Positions 7,798 through 16,978 of a stretch of 64,000 bases of DNA are shown piece after piece. How positions within the stretch are numbered: the stretch's first letter is position 1; each line of letters begins with the position of its first letter. Under the pieces are notes generated by a model. It made no database searches. It worked only from the letters and a program-made list of their open reading frames with translations, and was not told the DNA's origin. A program made the position numbers and the translations under genes. Origin of the DNA: Alistipes senegalensis JC50 (lineage in GTDB: Bacteria > Bacteroidota > Bacteroidia > Bacteroidales > Rikenellaceae); the NCBI RefSeq assembly GCF_025145645.1, contig NZ_CP102252.1, positions 2,542,001 through 2,606,000 on the forward strand, in the 5' to 3' direction.

Positions 7798-8631
7798 ATG
7801 TTTGCGACCGAATATTATTGTCTGGTGGCCGGGCTGAAGGAGTACTCGCTCGACGCCGACACCAAGGGGTTCGACGCCCGGGCCATCGTCTCCGAGATTC
7901 TGGAGGGGGTGACGGCGGCCGACGCCCACGAGGTGCGGCTGCTGTACGGCTACTACGACTGCGAGAATATCGCCGCTCTGCGCGCGGGACGCTCGGCGCA
8001 CAATCCGCTGGGCAATCTCACGCACGAAGAGCTGGAGGAGGAGTTGAAGTCCCCGAAGCGGCTGCCCGAACCGGTGGCCCGCGTGGTGAGGGCCTATGCC
8101 GATCCCGAGGGCGAGGACGCCGAGACGGTCGATACCGCGCAGCGCTTCGAAAAGGAGCTGTTCGGTGCCTACTACGCCGCGTGCGCCAAGGCCGGGAGCC
8201 GTTTCCTGCGCGAATGGTCGGCTTTCGACCGGAATCTGCGCAACGTGTCGGCCGCCGTTACGGCGCGTGCCGCGGGGCGTGCGGTCGAGGAGGTCGTGGT
8301 GGGCGGCGGCGATGTCGCCGACCAGTTGCAGCGCAGCTCGGCGGCCGATTTCGGACTGCGGGGCGAGTTGCCCTATATCGACGCGGTGATCGCGGCCGTG
8401 AACGACGAGGCGAACCTCGTCGAGAAGGAGCACAAGATCGACCTCGTGCGCTGGAACGAAGCCACGGAGCTGGCCACGTTCGACTATTTCGACATTAACG
8501 CCGTTCTTTCCTACCTGGCCCGGATCAACATCGTGGCCCGCTGGACGCTGCTCGACGCCGCGCGCGGCCGCGAGATGTTCGACCGCCTGATGGCCGAACT
8601 GGACGGAAAAGAGCTGATCGACAAGAAATAA
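7798..8631 (+). CDS. DUF2764 family protein of the V-ATPase operon
   Basis: The 277-residue protein begins MFATEYYCLVAGLKE, the typical opening of DUF2764. Such a gene sits between subunits E and A in the V-ATPase operons of Bacteroidetes, Borrelia and Chlamydia, which lack recognisable C and F subunit genes. A role as a diverged central-stalk or C-like subunit is therefore plausible but unproven. It is acidic and largely helical, without membrane segments. It starts 4 bp after subunit E and lies 16 bp before subunit A. Confidence 0.85.
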   Translation: MFATEYYCLVAGLKEYSLDADTKGFDARAIVSEILEGVTAADAHEVRLLYGYYDCENIAALRAGRSAHNPLGNLTHEELEEELKSPKRLPEPVARVVRAYADPEGEDAETVDTAQRFEKELFGAYYAACAKAGSRFLREWSAFDRNLRNVSAAVTARAAGRAVEEVVVGGGDVADQLQRSSAADFGLRGELPYIDAVIAAVNDEANLVEKEHKIDLVRWNEATELATFDYFDINAVLSYLARINIVARWTLLDAARGREMFDRLMAELDGKELIDKK

Positions 8632-8647
8632 ACAATAAAAAGATACA

Positions 8648-10402
8648 ATGAAAACGACAGGACGTGTAAACGGTATCATCTCCAACATCGTGATCGTCAA
8701 GGCCGACGGAGCCGTGGGCCAGAACGAGATCTGCTATGTCTGGACGGGGGATACCAAAATGATGGCCGAGGTCATCAAGGTCATAGGCGACGCCGCCTAT
8801 GTCCAGGTTTTTGACAGCACCCGCGGTTTGAAGATCGGCGACAAGGTGGAGTTCGAGGGGCACATGCTCGAAGTGACGCTCGCCCCGGGCCTTTTGTCGC
8901 GCAACTACGACGGTTTGCAGAATGACCTCGAAAAGATGGACGGGCTGTTCATCGCCCGCGGTTCGATCACCGATCCGATCGACTTCTCCGCCGAGTGGGA
9001 GTTTACGCCGCTGGCCAAGGCGGGCGACAAGGTCTCCGCAGCGTCGTGGCTGGGCGAGGTCAAGGAGCAGTGGGTGATGCACAAGATCATGGTTCCGTTC
9101 TCGATGACCGACACCTATACGGTCAAGAGCGTCGCCGCAGCGGGCAAATACAAGGTGACCGACACGGTCGCCACGCTGACCGACGCCGAGGGTCGGGATC
9201 ACGACGTGACGATGGTGCAGAAATGGCCCGTGAAGCAGGCCGTGCGCTGCTACACCGAGAAGCCGCGCCCCTCGCGGGTGATGATCACTGGCGTGCGCGC
9301 CATCGACACCTTCAACCCGATGGCCGAGGGCGGTACGGGCTTTATCCCGGGGCCTTTCGGCGCCGGCAAGACGGTGCTCCAGCACGCCATCTCGAAGCAG
9401 GCCGACGCCGATGTCATCATCATGGTGGCCTGCGGCGAGCGTGCCAACGAGGTGGTCGAAATTTTCAAGGAGTTCCCCGAGTTGATCGACCCCCGCACGG
9501 GCCACAACCTCATGGAGCGCACGATCATCATCTGCAATACGTCGAACATGCCCGTCGCCGCGCGTGAGGCGTCGGTCTATACGGGTATGACCATCGGCGA
9601 GTACTACCGCTCGATGGGTCTCAAGGTGCTGGTCATGGCCGACTCGACTTCGCGCTGGGCCCAGGCGCTGCGCGAGATGTCGAACCGTCTGGAGGAGCTT
9701 CCGGGTCAGGACGCCTTCCCGATGGACCTCTCGGCGATCATCTCGAACTTCTACTCGCGCGCCGGACTGGTGAAGCTCGTCGGCGGCGGTACCGGTTCGG
9801 TGACCTTCCTCGGCACGGTGTCGCCCGCGGGCGGTAACCTCAAGGAACCGGTGACCGAATCGACGAAAAAGGCCGCGCGCTGTTTCTACGCCCTTTCGCA
9901 GGGCCGCGCCGACTCGAAGCGCTACCCGGCCATCGACCCGCTGGAGTCCTATTCGAAATACCTCGAATATCCCGAGATCCGCGAGTATCTCGACGGTCAG
10001 ATCGAAAAGGATTGGGTGGACCTCGTCTATGCGGGCAAGACCATCGTGCAGCGCGGCAAGGAGGCCAACGACCAGATCAACATCCTGGGCGACGACGGCG
10101 TGCCGGTGGAGTATCACGAGCGTTTCTGGAAGTCGGAGCTGATCGACTTCGTGATCCTGCAACAGGACGCTTTCGACGACATCGACGCCAACTGTCCGAT
10201 CGAACGCCAGCAGATGATGTACAAGATGGTGCTCGGCATCTGCAACCAGTCGTTCTCGTTCGCCGATTTCGAGGAGTGCTCGCAGTTCTTCAAGGGCCTT
10301 ATCAACCTCTTCCGCCAGATGAACTACTCGGAGTGGAAGTCGGAGAAGTTCGAGGATTACCGCAAGCAGATCGAGCAGTATGTGAGTGAAAAAACCAAAT
10401 AA
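8648..10402 (+). CDS. ntpA: V-type ATP synthase catalytic subunit A
   Basis: The 584-residue catalytic subunit contains the Walker A loop GPFGAGKTVLQ (near residues 234-244), the GER motif in ACGERANEVVEI, and SRWAQALREMSNRLEELPGQDAFP, which is the A-subunit signature. The extra non-homologous region that separates V-type A subunits from F-type beta subunits lies between about residues 90 and 200. It binds and hydrolyses or synthesises ATP in the A3B3 head at the cytoplasmic face. Confidence 0.97.
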   Translation: MKTTGRVNGIISNIVIVKADGAVGQNEICYVWTGDTKMMAEVIKVIGDAAYVQVFDSTRGLKIGDKVEFEGHMLEVTLAPGLLSRNYDGLQNDLEKMDGLFIARGSITDPIDFSAEWEFTPLAKAGDKVSAASWLGEVKEQWVMHKIMVPFSMTDTYTVKSVAAAGKYKVTDTVATLTDAEGRDHDVTMVQKWPVKQAVRCYTEKPRPSRVMITGVRAIDTFNPMAEGGTGFIPGPFGAGKTVLQHAISKQADADVIIMVACGERANEVVEIFKEFPELIDPRTGHNLMERTIIICNTSNMPVAAREASVYTGMTIGEYYRSMGLKVLVMADSTSRWAQALREMSNRLEELPGQDAFPMDLSAIISNFYSRAGLVKLVGGGTGSVTFLGTVSPAGGNLKEPVTESTKKAARCFYALSQGRADSKRYPAIDPLESYSKYLEYPEIREYLDGQIEKDWVDLVYAGKTIVQRGKEANDQINILGDDGVPVEYHERFWKSELIDFVILQQDAFDDIDANCPIERQQMMYKMVLGICNQSFSFADFEECSQFFKGLINLFRQMNYSEWKSEKFEDYRKQIEQYVSEKTK

Positions 10403-10405
10403 GCC

Positions 10406-11728
10406 ATGACAACACGAGCATTTCAGAAGATATACACCAAGATTGACAACATCACCAAGGCTACCGTGACGCTGCGCGCCACGGGCGTCGGCAACGACGA
10501 ACTGGCCACCGTCGGCGGCAAGCTGGCGCAGGTGGTGAAGATTATGGGCGAGAACGTCACGTTGCAGGTTTTCGCCGGGACCGAGGGTCTGGCCACCGAC
10601 TCGGAGGTCGTCTTCCACGGCGAGCCTCCCAAGTTGCGCGTCTCGGACAACCTCGCCGGGCGTTTCTTCAACGCCTACGGCGAACCGCTGGAGGGCGGCG
10701 AGATCATCGAGGGCGAGGCCCGCGAGATCGGCGGCCCGACGGTGAACCCCTTCCGGCGTATCCAGCCTTCGGAGCTGATCGCCACGGGCATCGCCGGCAT
10801 CGACCTGAACAATACGATCGTGACGGGGCAGAAGATCCCCTTCTTCGCCGACCCCGACCAGCCCTACAACGCCGTGATGGCCAACGTGGCCCTGCGCGCC
10901 AAGGCCGACAAGATCATCCTCGGCGGCATGGGTCTTACGAACGACGACTTCCTCTATTTCAAGTCGGTCTTCGAGAACGCCGGAGCGCTGGACCGCATCG
11001 TGTCGTTCGTCAACACCACGGAGAACCCGCCCGTCGAGCGTCTGCTCGTTCCCGACATGGCGCTGACCGCCGCCGAGTACTTCGCCGTCGATAAAGGCGA
11101 AAAGGTGCTGGTGCTGCTGACCGACATGACGCTCTACGCCGATGCGCTGGCCATCGTGTCGAACCGCATGGACCAGATTCCGTCGAAGGACTCCATGCCC
11201 GGTTCGCTCTACTCGGACCTGGCGAAGATTTACGAGAAGGCCGTGCAGCTGCCCAACGGCGGTTCGATCACGATCATCGCCGTGACGACCCTTTCGGGCG
11301 GCGACATCACGCACGCCATCCCCGACAATACGGGTTACATCACCGAGGGCCAGTTGTTCCTGCGCAACGACTCCGACACGGGCAAGGTCATCGTGGACCC
11401 GTTCCGTTCGCTGTCGCGTCTGAAACAGCTCGTCATCGGCAAGAAGACCCGCGAGGACCATCCGCAGGTGATGAACGCCTGCGTGCGTCTGTACGCCGAC
11501 GCCGCGAATGCCAAGACCAAGCTGGAGAACGGTTTCGACCTCTCGGATTACGACGAACGCACGCTGAAATTCGCCTTCGACTACTCGGAGAAACTGCTTG
11601 CGATCGATGTCAACATCGAGATCACCGAGATGCTCGACACGGCGTGGAGCCTCTTTGCGAAGTACTTCTCGAAGGAGGAGGTCGCCATCAAGGAGGAACT
11701 CATCAAAAAATACTGGAAGGAGGCGTAA
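10406..11728 (+). CDS. ntpB: V-type ATP synthase subunit B
   Basis: The 440-residue regulatory subunit shows GRFFNAYGEPLEGGEI, SELIATGIAGIDLNNTIVTGQKIP and SMPGSLYSDLAKIYEKA, all typical of V/A-type B subunits. The region that would be a P-loop lacks GKT, as expected for the non-catalytic subunit of the A3B3 ring. It follows subunit A after 3 bp and precedes subunit D by 6 bp. Confidence 0.96.
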   Translation: MTTRAFQKIYTKIDNITKATVTLRATGVGNDELATVGGKLAQVVKIMGENVTLQVFAGTEGLATDSEVVFHGEPPKLRVSDNLAGRFFNAYGEPLEGGEIIEGEAREIGGPTVNPFRRIQPSELIATGIAGIDLNNTIVTGQKIPFFADPDQPYNAVMANVALRAKADKIILGGMGLTNDDFLYFKSVFENAGALDRIVSFVNTTENPPVERLLVPDMALTAAEYFAVDKGEKVLVLLTDMTLYADALAIVSNRMDQIPSKDSMPGSLYSDLAKIYEKAVQLPNGGSITIIAVTTLSGGDITHAIPDNTGYITEGQLFLRNDSDTGKVIVDPFRSLSRLKQLVIGKKTREDHPQVMNACVRLYADAANAKTKLENGFDLSDYDERTLKFAFDYSEKLLAIDVNIEITEMLDTAWSLFAKYFSKEEVAIKEELIKKYWKEA

Positions 11729-11734
11729 CGCGCG

Positions 11735-12343
11735 ATGGCAATCAAATTCCAATATAACAAGACCTCGCTCGGCGACCTCGGCAAACAGCTGAAAATGCGC
11801 CAGAAGGCCCTCCCTACGATCAAAAGTAAGGAATCGGCCCTGCGCTCCGAGGTGAAGAAGGCGAAGGACTCCGCAAACGACTGCCGCCGCCGGCTCGATG
11901 CCCTGAAGGCCGAGTACGACTACATGGTGTCGCTCTGGGGAGAGTTTGATTGTGACCTCTTGCGCGTCGTCGATATCGACTTGTCGGTACAGAAGATCGC
12001 GGGTGTGCGCACTCCGGTCTTGCAGGAAGTGAAATTCGAGGAGAAACCCTACGATCTGTTCTCCTCTCCGGTGTGGTTCGCCGACGGAGTCGATATCCTC
12101 AAGCGCATGGCGCAGCTGGGCATCGAGTTCGCGGTCTACGACCGCAAGACGGAGCTGCTGGACCACGCGCGCCGCAAAACCACTCAGAAGGTGAACTTGT
12201 ACGAAAAGGTGCAGATACCCGGGTACGAGGACGCCATACGCAAGATCAAACGCTTCATGGAGGATGAGGAGAACCTCTCCAAGTCGGCCCAGAAGATCGT
12301 GAAAACCAAACAACAGGCCGCCGGGGAGGGCGCGATGTTATGA
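11735..12343 (+). CDS. ntpD: V-type ATP synthase subunit D
   Basis: The 202-residue protein is predominantly helical, with long N- and C-terminal helices that form the antiparallel coiled coil of the central rotor shaft. FQYNKTSLGDLGKQLKMRQ at the N-terminus and the basic C-terminal helix (AIRKIKRFMEDEENLSKSA) are typical of Bacteroidetes-type D subunits. The ATG of subunit I overlaps its stop codon (ATGA), indicating coupled translation. Confidence 0.92.
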   Translation: MAIKFQYNKTSLGDLGKQLKMRQKALPTIKSKESALRSEVKKAKDSANDCRRRLDALKAEYDYMVSLWGEFDCDLLRVVDIDLSVQKIAGVRTPVLQEVKFEEKPYDLFSSPVWFADGVDILKRMAQLGIEFAVYDRKTELLDHARRKTTQKVNLYEKVQIPGYEDAIRKIKRFMEDEENLSKSAQKIVKTKQQAAGEGAML

Positions 12344-14175
12344 TAGCCAGAATGTCGAAATACAACTTTGTGCTCTACGCGGCGCAGAGCGAGGATTTCA
12401 TCGAGAAGCTGCGCGGACTCGGCCTGGTGGACATCACCACCACGGGCTGGGAGCCCTCCGAGGAAGACCGCCAACTGCTGCTCGACATCGAGGGCCACGC
12501 GAAGGCCGCGGAGTTCCTGAATACCCTTCGGGCCGAAGGCCGTTGCAAGGCGGATGCCGAACCGTTCGCTTCGGGCCGAGAGGCTTATGAGCACTACACC
12601 GCTGCGCATCAGCAGGCTGCGGCACTCCATGCCGAGATCGGCCGCTTGGAGAAGGCCGCCGAGGAGCTGCGTCCGTGGGGCGCTTTCGACGTGGAGCGCA
12701 CGAAGAAGCTCGCCGCACAGGGCATCGTCCTGCGCTATTTCTTCACCCAGCGCAACACCTTCGACAAGATGCTGGGCGAGTGGTCGGAGTGTTATACGAT
12801 TTCGGAGGTCAGCCGCACCGATGCAGCGGTGTGGTTCGTCGTCGTGGCGAAGCCCGGCGAGGAGGTGACGCTCGATGCGCAGGAAATGAAGACCCCGACG
12901 ATGGATGTCCGCGAGGCGGAGCGCCGCATCGCCGAGGCCGAAAAGAAACTCCGGGCCCTCGACGCCGAATTTTCGCGCGTGGCCGCTTCGGAGAAGCTGC
13001 TCGCGGAGCACGCCTGCTCGCTGAAGGAGCGTTTGCAGGGCGTGCAGGTGACGGCCACGGCACAGGAGGCCGCCGACGGCACATTGGTCGTCATGGAGGG
13101 CTGGGCCGAGAAGGAGACTTCCGGCAAGGTCGATGCCCTGCTGGAGGAGTACCCCAACGTGGTCTACCTCAAGAGCGACCCCACGCCCGAGGACGAGACG
13201 CCCGTGAAGCTGAAGAACGGCTGGTTCGCACGCAATTTCGAGCTGGTGGGCGACATGTACGCCCGGCCGAAATACGGCACGATGGACCTCACGCCCTTCT
13301 TCGCGCCGTTCTACGTGCTGTTCTTCGGCATCTGCCTGAACGACGCCGGCTACGGTGCCATCCTGGCCCTGATGGGGGCTTTCATGCTGTATAAGTTCCG
13401 CAAGCCCGGCATGATGCGCCGCGCGGCGTGGTTCGCCACGATGTGCGGACTGGCGACGGTCGCTTTCGGACTCTTCTGCGGATCGTTCTTCGGGATCAAC
13501 ATGCAGGAGTGGTTCCCCTCGGTGAAATTCTTCAATTTCCAGGGGCAGTTCTTCTCCATCGCGCTGGTGATCGGCATCGTGCAGATCCTTTTCGGCATGT
13601 CGCTCAATATCTGGATGACCGTCCGCAATTTCGGCCTGAGCCGTGCGCTCGGACAGTTGGGGTGGTTCATCATGCTCGTTTCGTGCTGTCTGGCCGTGGG
13701 CCTGCCGATGGCGGGGCTCGCCATCCCGGGATTCACCTCCGGATCGGTGGCCTTCTACGCGGCACTGGGCATCGGGGCCGTGCTGATGTTGTTGCTGAAC
13801 GATCCGAAACGCAACCCGCTCATCAATCTCGGCGCGGGGCTGTGGGACCTGTATAATAATGTCACGGGACTGCTCAGCGACGTGCTCTCCTACATCCGTC
13901 TGTTCGCCATCGGACTTTCGGGCGGCGTGCTGGCGCTGGTGTTCAACACGCTGGCGGCGGGCTTCGTGCCCGAGGGCTCGGGAATCGTGGTGCGGCTGCT
14001 GGTGATGATTCCGATCCTGCTGATCGGCCACGGCATCAACCTCTTCATGTCAACCATCTCGTCGTTCGTGCATCCGCTGCGTCTGACGTTCGTCGAGTTC
14101 TACAAGAACGCCGGTTTCGAAATGGCTCCGCGCAATTTCGATCCCATCCGTAAAATGAATGATACTAACGAATAA
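12340..14175 (+). CDS. ntpI: V-type ATP synthase subunit I
   Basis: The 611-residue membrane stator subunit has a cytoplasmic N-terminal half (about 1-305) with coiled-coil stretches around residues 85-110 and 185-225. A C-terminal half with seven or eight membrane segments begins near PFFAPFYVLFFGICLNDAGYG. SYIRLFAIGLSGGVLALVFN contains the conserved arginine needed for ion passage at the rotor interface. The first ATG overlaps the subunit D stop; a second ATG four codons later (MSKYNF) is an equally good start. Confidence 0.94.
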   Translation: MIARMSKYNFVLYAAQSEDFIEKLRGLGLVDITTTGWEPSEEDRQLLLDIEGHAKAAEFLNTLRAEGRCKADAEPFASGREAYEHYTAAHQQAAALHAEIGRLEKAAEELRPWGAFDVERTKKLAAQGIVLRYFFTQRNTFDKMLGEWSECYTISEVSRTDAAVWFVVVAKPGEEVTLDAQEMKTPTMDVREAERRIAEAEKKLRALDAEFSRVAASEKLLAEHACSLKERLQGVQVTATAQEAADGTLVVMEGWAEKETSGKVDALLEEYPNVVYLKSDPTPEDETPVKLKNGWFARNFELVGDMYARPKYGTMDLTPFFAPFYVLFFGICLNDAGYGAILALMGAFMLYKFRKPGMMRRAAWFATMCGLATVAFGLFCGSFFGINMQEWFPSVKFFNFQGQFFSIALVIGIVQILFGMSLNIWMTVRNFGLSRALGQLGWFIMLVSCCLAVGLPMAGLAIPGFTSGSVAFYAALGIGAVLMLLLNDPKRNPLINLGAGLWDLYNNVTGLLSDVLSYIRLFAIGLSGGVLALVFNTLAAGFVPEGSGIVVRLLVMIPILLIGHGINLFMSTISSFVHPLRLTFVEFYKNAGFEMAPRNFDPIRKMNDTNE

Positions 14176-14201
14176 ATAACAATTAAAAAACTCAACTCAT
14201 T

Positions 14202-14666
14202 ATGGAAACAACAGCATTGGTATTGGCTTACGTCGGCGTAGCGCTGATGGTGGGCCTGGCAGGCGTCGCTTCGTCGATCGGTACTGCCATTACGGGTCAG
14301 GCCGCAGTAGGGGCCATGAAGAAGAACGGCGGGGCTTTCGGTAGCTACATGATCCTTTCGGCGCTTCCGGGTTCGCAGGGTCTCTACGGTTTCGTCTGCT
14401 TCTTCCTGGTGCAGAACGGCCTGACGGCTCCGACGCTGGTGCAGGGCGCCGCTATCTTCGGCGCCGGTCTGCTGGTCGGCATGGTGAACCTCGCGGCTTC
14501 GGTATATCAGGCCAAGGTCTGCGCCAACGGTATCGCCGCCATCGGCAACGGTCACGACGTGATGGGTAAGACGCTGATTCTCGCGGCTTTCCCCGAGCTG
14601 TACGCTATTCTGACGGTGGCCGCCACCTATCTGATCGCCACGCTCGACGGCGTGAACCTCTTCTAA
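14202..14666 (+). CDS. ntpK: V-type ATP synthase subunit K (proteolipid rotor ring)
   Basis: The 154-residue protein has four membrane helices, that is two fused c-type hairpins. The residues that bind sodium in Enterococcus hirae NtpK have equivalents here: LPGSQGLYG in helix 2 (Ser57, Gln58), VYQAKV in helix 3 (Gln103) and FPELYAIL in helix 4 (Glu132). This suggests a sodium-coupled rotor, although direction and ion are inferred. It is the last gene of the operon and is followed by a strong terminator. Confidence 0.96.
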   Translation: METTALVLAYVGVALMVGLAGVASSIGTAITGQAAVGAMKKNGGAFGSYMILSALPGSQGLYGFVCFFLVQNGLTAPTLVQGAAIFGAGLLVGMVNLAASVYQAKVCANGIAAIGNGHDVMGKTLILAAFPELYAILTVAATYLIATLDGVNLF

Positions 14667-14689
14667 AGAGAAACACCCGCATGCAAAAA

Positions 14690-14710
14690 GGGAAGCCCCG
14701 AGGGCTTCCC
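14690..14710. terminator. Bidirectional terminator between the V-ATPase operon and rnr
   Basis: A perfect 9-bp stem GGGAAGCCC / GGGCTTCCC with a CGA loop is flanked by A5 on the left and T6 on the right. It can stop the V-ATPase transcript on the plus strand and the rnr transcript on the minus strand. Confidence 0.92.
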
Positions 14711-14737
14711 TTTTTTGCGTCGTGAGCGTCGCGCGGC

Positions 14738-16978
14738 CTATTTGCCTTTGCGGCGCGATGACGTGCGGACCTTGGGGCCTTTGCCGCGGCCTTCGGACGC
14801 TGCGGCGGCGCGGCGCGTTGCGGCATCGGGCAGCAGCACTTCGAAGTCGAGCTGGCGCTTTTGCAGGTCGGCGCGCTTCACGCGGATGCGCACGGGGCTG
14901 CCCAGCGTCAGGCGAATGCCCGTCGAGCGGCCGATGATCTCGTAGAGCTGCTCGTCGAACTGGAAGAAGTCGCCCTCGATGTCCCGCAGGAACGACATGC
15001 CCTCGATGTGGGTTTCGTCCAGCTCCACGTAGACGCCCCATTCCGTGAGCCCCGAGATGTGCCCTTCGAACTCCTCGCCGATGTGCTCCTTCATGAATTC
15101 GACCATCTTGTACTTGATCGAGGCGCGTTCGGCCTCGGCGGCCACCACCTCGCGCTCCGAGGCGCGTGCGCAGAGCTCCTCCAGCTCGGTCTTGTCGGCC
15201 GACTTGCCGCCCGCGAGGTAGCGGGCCAGCAGGCGGTGGACCATCATGTCGGGGTAGCGGCGGATGGGCGAGGTGAAGTGCGTGTAGTAGGGGAAGGCCA
15301 GTCCGTAGTGGCCGATGTTGTCGGTCGTGTAGTAGGCTTTGGCCATCGAGCGCACGGCCATCGTCGAGACGGCGTTCTCCTCGGTGGTGCCCTTGATCTG
15401 CTTGAAGAGCTTGTTCATCTCCTTGGCCACGGCGCGGCCCTTCGTGGCCTTGAAGATGTGCCCGAAGCGGAGGATGAACTGGCGGAAGCGGTCGAGCTTC
15501 TCCTCGCTCGGGGAGTCGTGCACGCGGTAGACCATCGTGCGCGCCGTCGTGCGGCCGCTTTCGGTCCGGCGCTTGCCGCAGAACTCCGCCACGCGGCGGT
15601 TGGCCAGCAGCATGAATTCCTCGATCATCTGGTTCGACTCCTTCTGCTCCTTGAAATAGACGCCCAGGGGCTTGCCGTTCTCGTCGAGCTTGAATTTCAC
15701 CTCCTCGCGGTCGAACGAGATGGCGCCGTTCTTGAACCGCTCTGCCCGCAGCGCTTGCGCCAGCCGGTTGAGGGTCAGCACCTCTTCGGCATAGTCCCCG
15801 CGGCCCGTCTCGATGATCTCCTGCGCCTCGGCGTAGGTGAAGCGGCGGTCGGAGTGGATGACCGTGCGGCCGAACCACTCTTCGAGGATTTCGAGATTCT
15901 CGTTGAGGGTGAAGACCGCCGAGAAGCAGAGGCTCGTCTCGTGGGGGCGCAGCGAGCAGAGTTCGTTCGAGAGCCGCTCGGGGAGCATCGGCACGGTGCG
16001 GTCCACCAGATAGACCGACGTGCCGCGTTCCACGGCTTCGTCGTCGATCACCGAATGGGGCCGCACGTAGTGGGTCACGTCGGCGATGTGCACGCCGATC
16101 TCCCACACGCCGTCCTTGATTTTACGCACCGACAGCGCGTCGTCGAAGTCCTTGGCGTCGGCCGGGTCCACCGTGAAGGTCACGACCTGCCGGAAGTCGC
16201 GCCGTTCGGCGATCTCCTTGCCCGTCACCCGGGCGTCGATGGCTTCGGCGGCCTCTTCGACCTCCGTTTCGAAGCGGTAGGGCAGTTCGTATTCCGCGAG
16301 GATGGCGTGCATCTCCGTGTCGTTGTTTCCGGCCATGCCCAGCCGTTCGACCAGCTCGCCTTCGGGGCTCTTGCTCCCGGGCTGCCAATCGACGATGCGG
16401 ACCACGACCTTCTCGCCGTTCCTGATGTCGGGCCAGGTGCGCTTCGAGAGGTAGATGTCCATCGGCATGCGGCGCGAGTCGGCCCGCACGAAGATCTGGT
16501 GCGCGCCGACCTCCGCCACGCCCACATAGGGCTTGCGGTTGCGTTCGATGATGCGGGTGATCTCTCCCTCCATCTGTCCGTTGCGGCCGCGGTGCATCGC
16601 CACGACCTCCACGCGGTCGCCGTTCAGGGCATTGGCCGCATTGCGCTGGTTGACGAAAATGTCGGCTTCCAGTCCCTCGACCTTCACGTAGACCGAACCC
16701 GAGGGGGTCATGTCGGCCACGCCCTCGTAGTGGGGCAGGTGCTTCTGGGTGAGGCGGTATTTTTCGCGGGCGCACTCCTCGACGATCCCCTCTTCGAAGA
16801 GGCGGTCGAGGATTTCGAGCGTTTCGCGGCGGCCCTCCTTCGAGGCGCCTCCCGACGCCGAAGCGAGGTGTTTCAGCGAGAATTTATTGTTGGGGAATTC
16901 GCGCAGCAGGCTCAGTATGACCGATGCGCGGTCCGTTTTCCGGGCTCCTTTTCCGGAGCGTTGGTTCTGTTTTTTCAT
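14738..16978 (-). CDS. rnr: Ribonuclease R
   Basis: The 746-residue protein has N-terminal winged-helix and cold-shock OB domains (YVGVAEVGAHQIFVRADSRR region). The central RNB catalytic domain has DPADAKDFDDALSV, the aspartate cluster that holds magnesium. A C-terminal S1 domain (GHISGLTEWGVYVELDETHIEGM) and a basic tail (RTSSRRKGK) follow. It degrades structured RNA in the 3'-5' direction. The ATG at 16978 overlaps the stop of the upstream M20 gene, so the two are co-transcribed. A much longer frame upstream is a shadow of that gene. Confidence 0.95.
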   Translation of the reverse strand: MKKQNQRSGKGARKTDRASVILSLLREFPNNKFSLKHLASASGGASKEGRRETLEILDRLFEEGIVEECAREKYRLTQKHLPHYEGVADMTPSGSVYVKVEGLEADIFVNQRNAANALNGDRVEVVAMHRGRNGQMEGEITRIIERNRKPYVGVAEVGAHQIFVRADSRRMPMDIYLSKRTWPDIRNGEKVVVRIVDWQPGSKSPEGELVERLGMAGNNDTEMHAILAEYELPYRFETEVEEAAEAIDARVTGKEIAERRDFRQVVTFTVDPADAKDFDDALSVRKIKDGVWEIGVHIADVTHYVRPHSVIDDEAVERGTSVYLVDRTVPMLPERLSNELCSLRPHETSLCFSAVFTLNENLEILEEWFGRTVIHSDRRFTYAEAQEIIETGRGDYAEEVLTLNRLAQALRAERFKNGAISFDREEVKFKLDENGKPLGVYFKEQKESNQMIEEFMLLANRRVAEFCGKRRTESGRTTARTMVYRVHDSPSEEKLDRFRQFILRFGHIFKATKGRAVAKEMNKLFKQIKGTTEENAVSTMAVRSMAKAYYTTDNIGHYGLAFPYYTHFTSPIRRYPDMMVHRLLARYLAGGKSADKTELEELCARASEREVVAAEAERASIKYKMVEFMKEHIGEEFEGHISGLTEWGVYVELDETHIEGMSFLRDIEGDFFQFDEQLYEIIGRSTGIRLTLGSPVRIRVKRADLQKRQLDFEVLLPDAATRRAAAASEGRGKGPKVRTSSRRKGK

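Noticed and set aside
8525..12313. A 1262-codon open frame antisense to the V-ATPase operon
   Set aside because: It lies opposite genes with strong GC bias at third positions, which removes stop codons on the other strand. The translation is His/Arg/Leu-rich, without domains.
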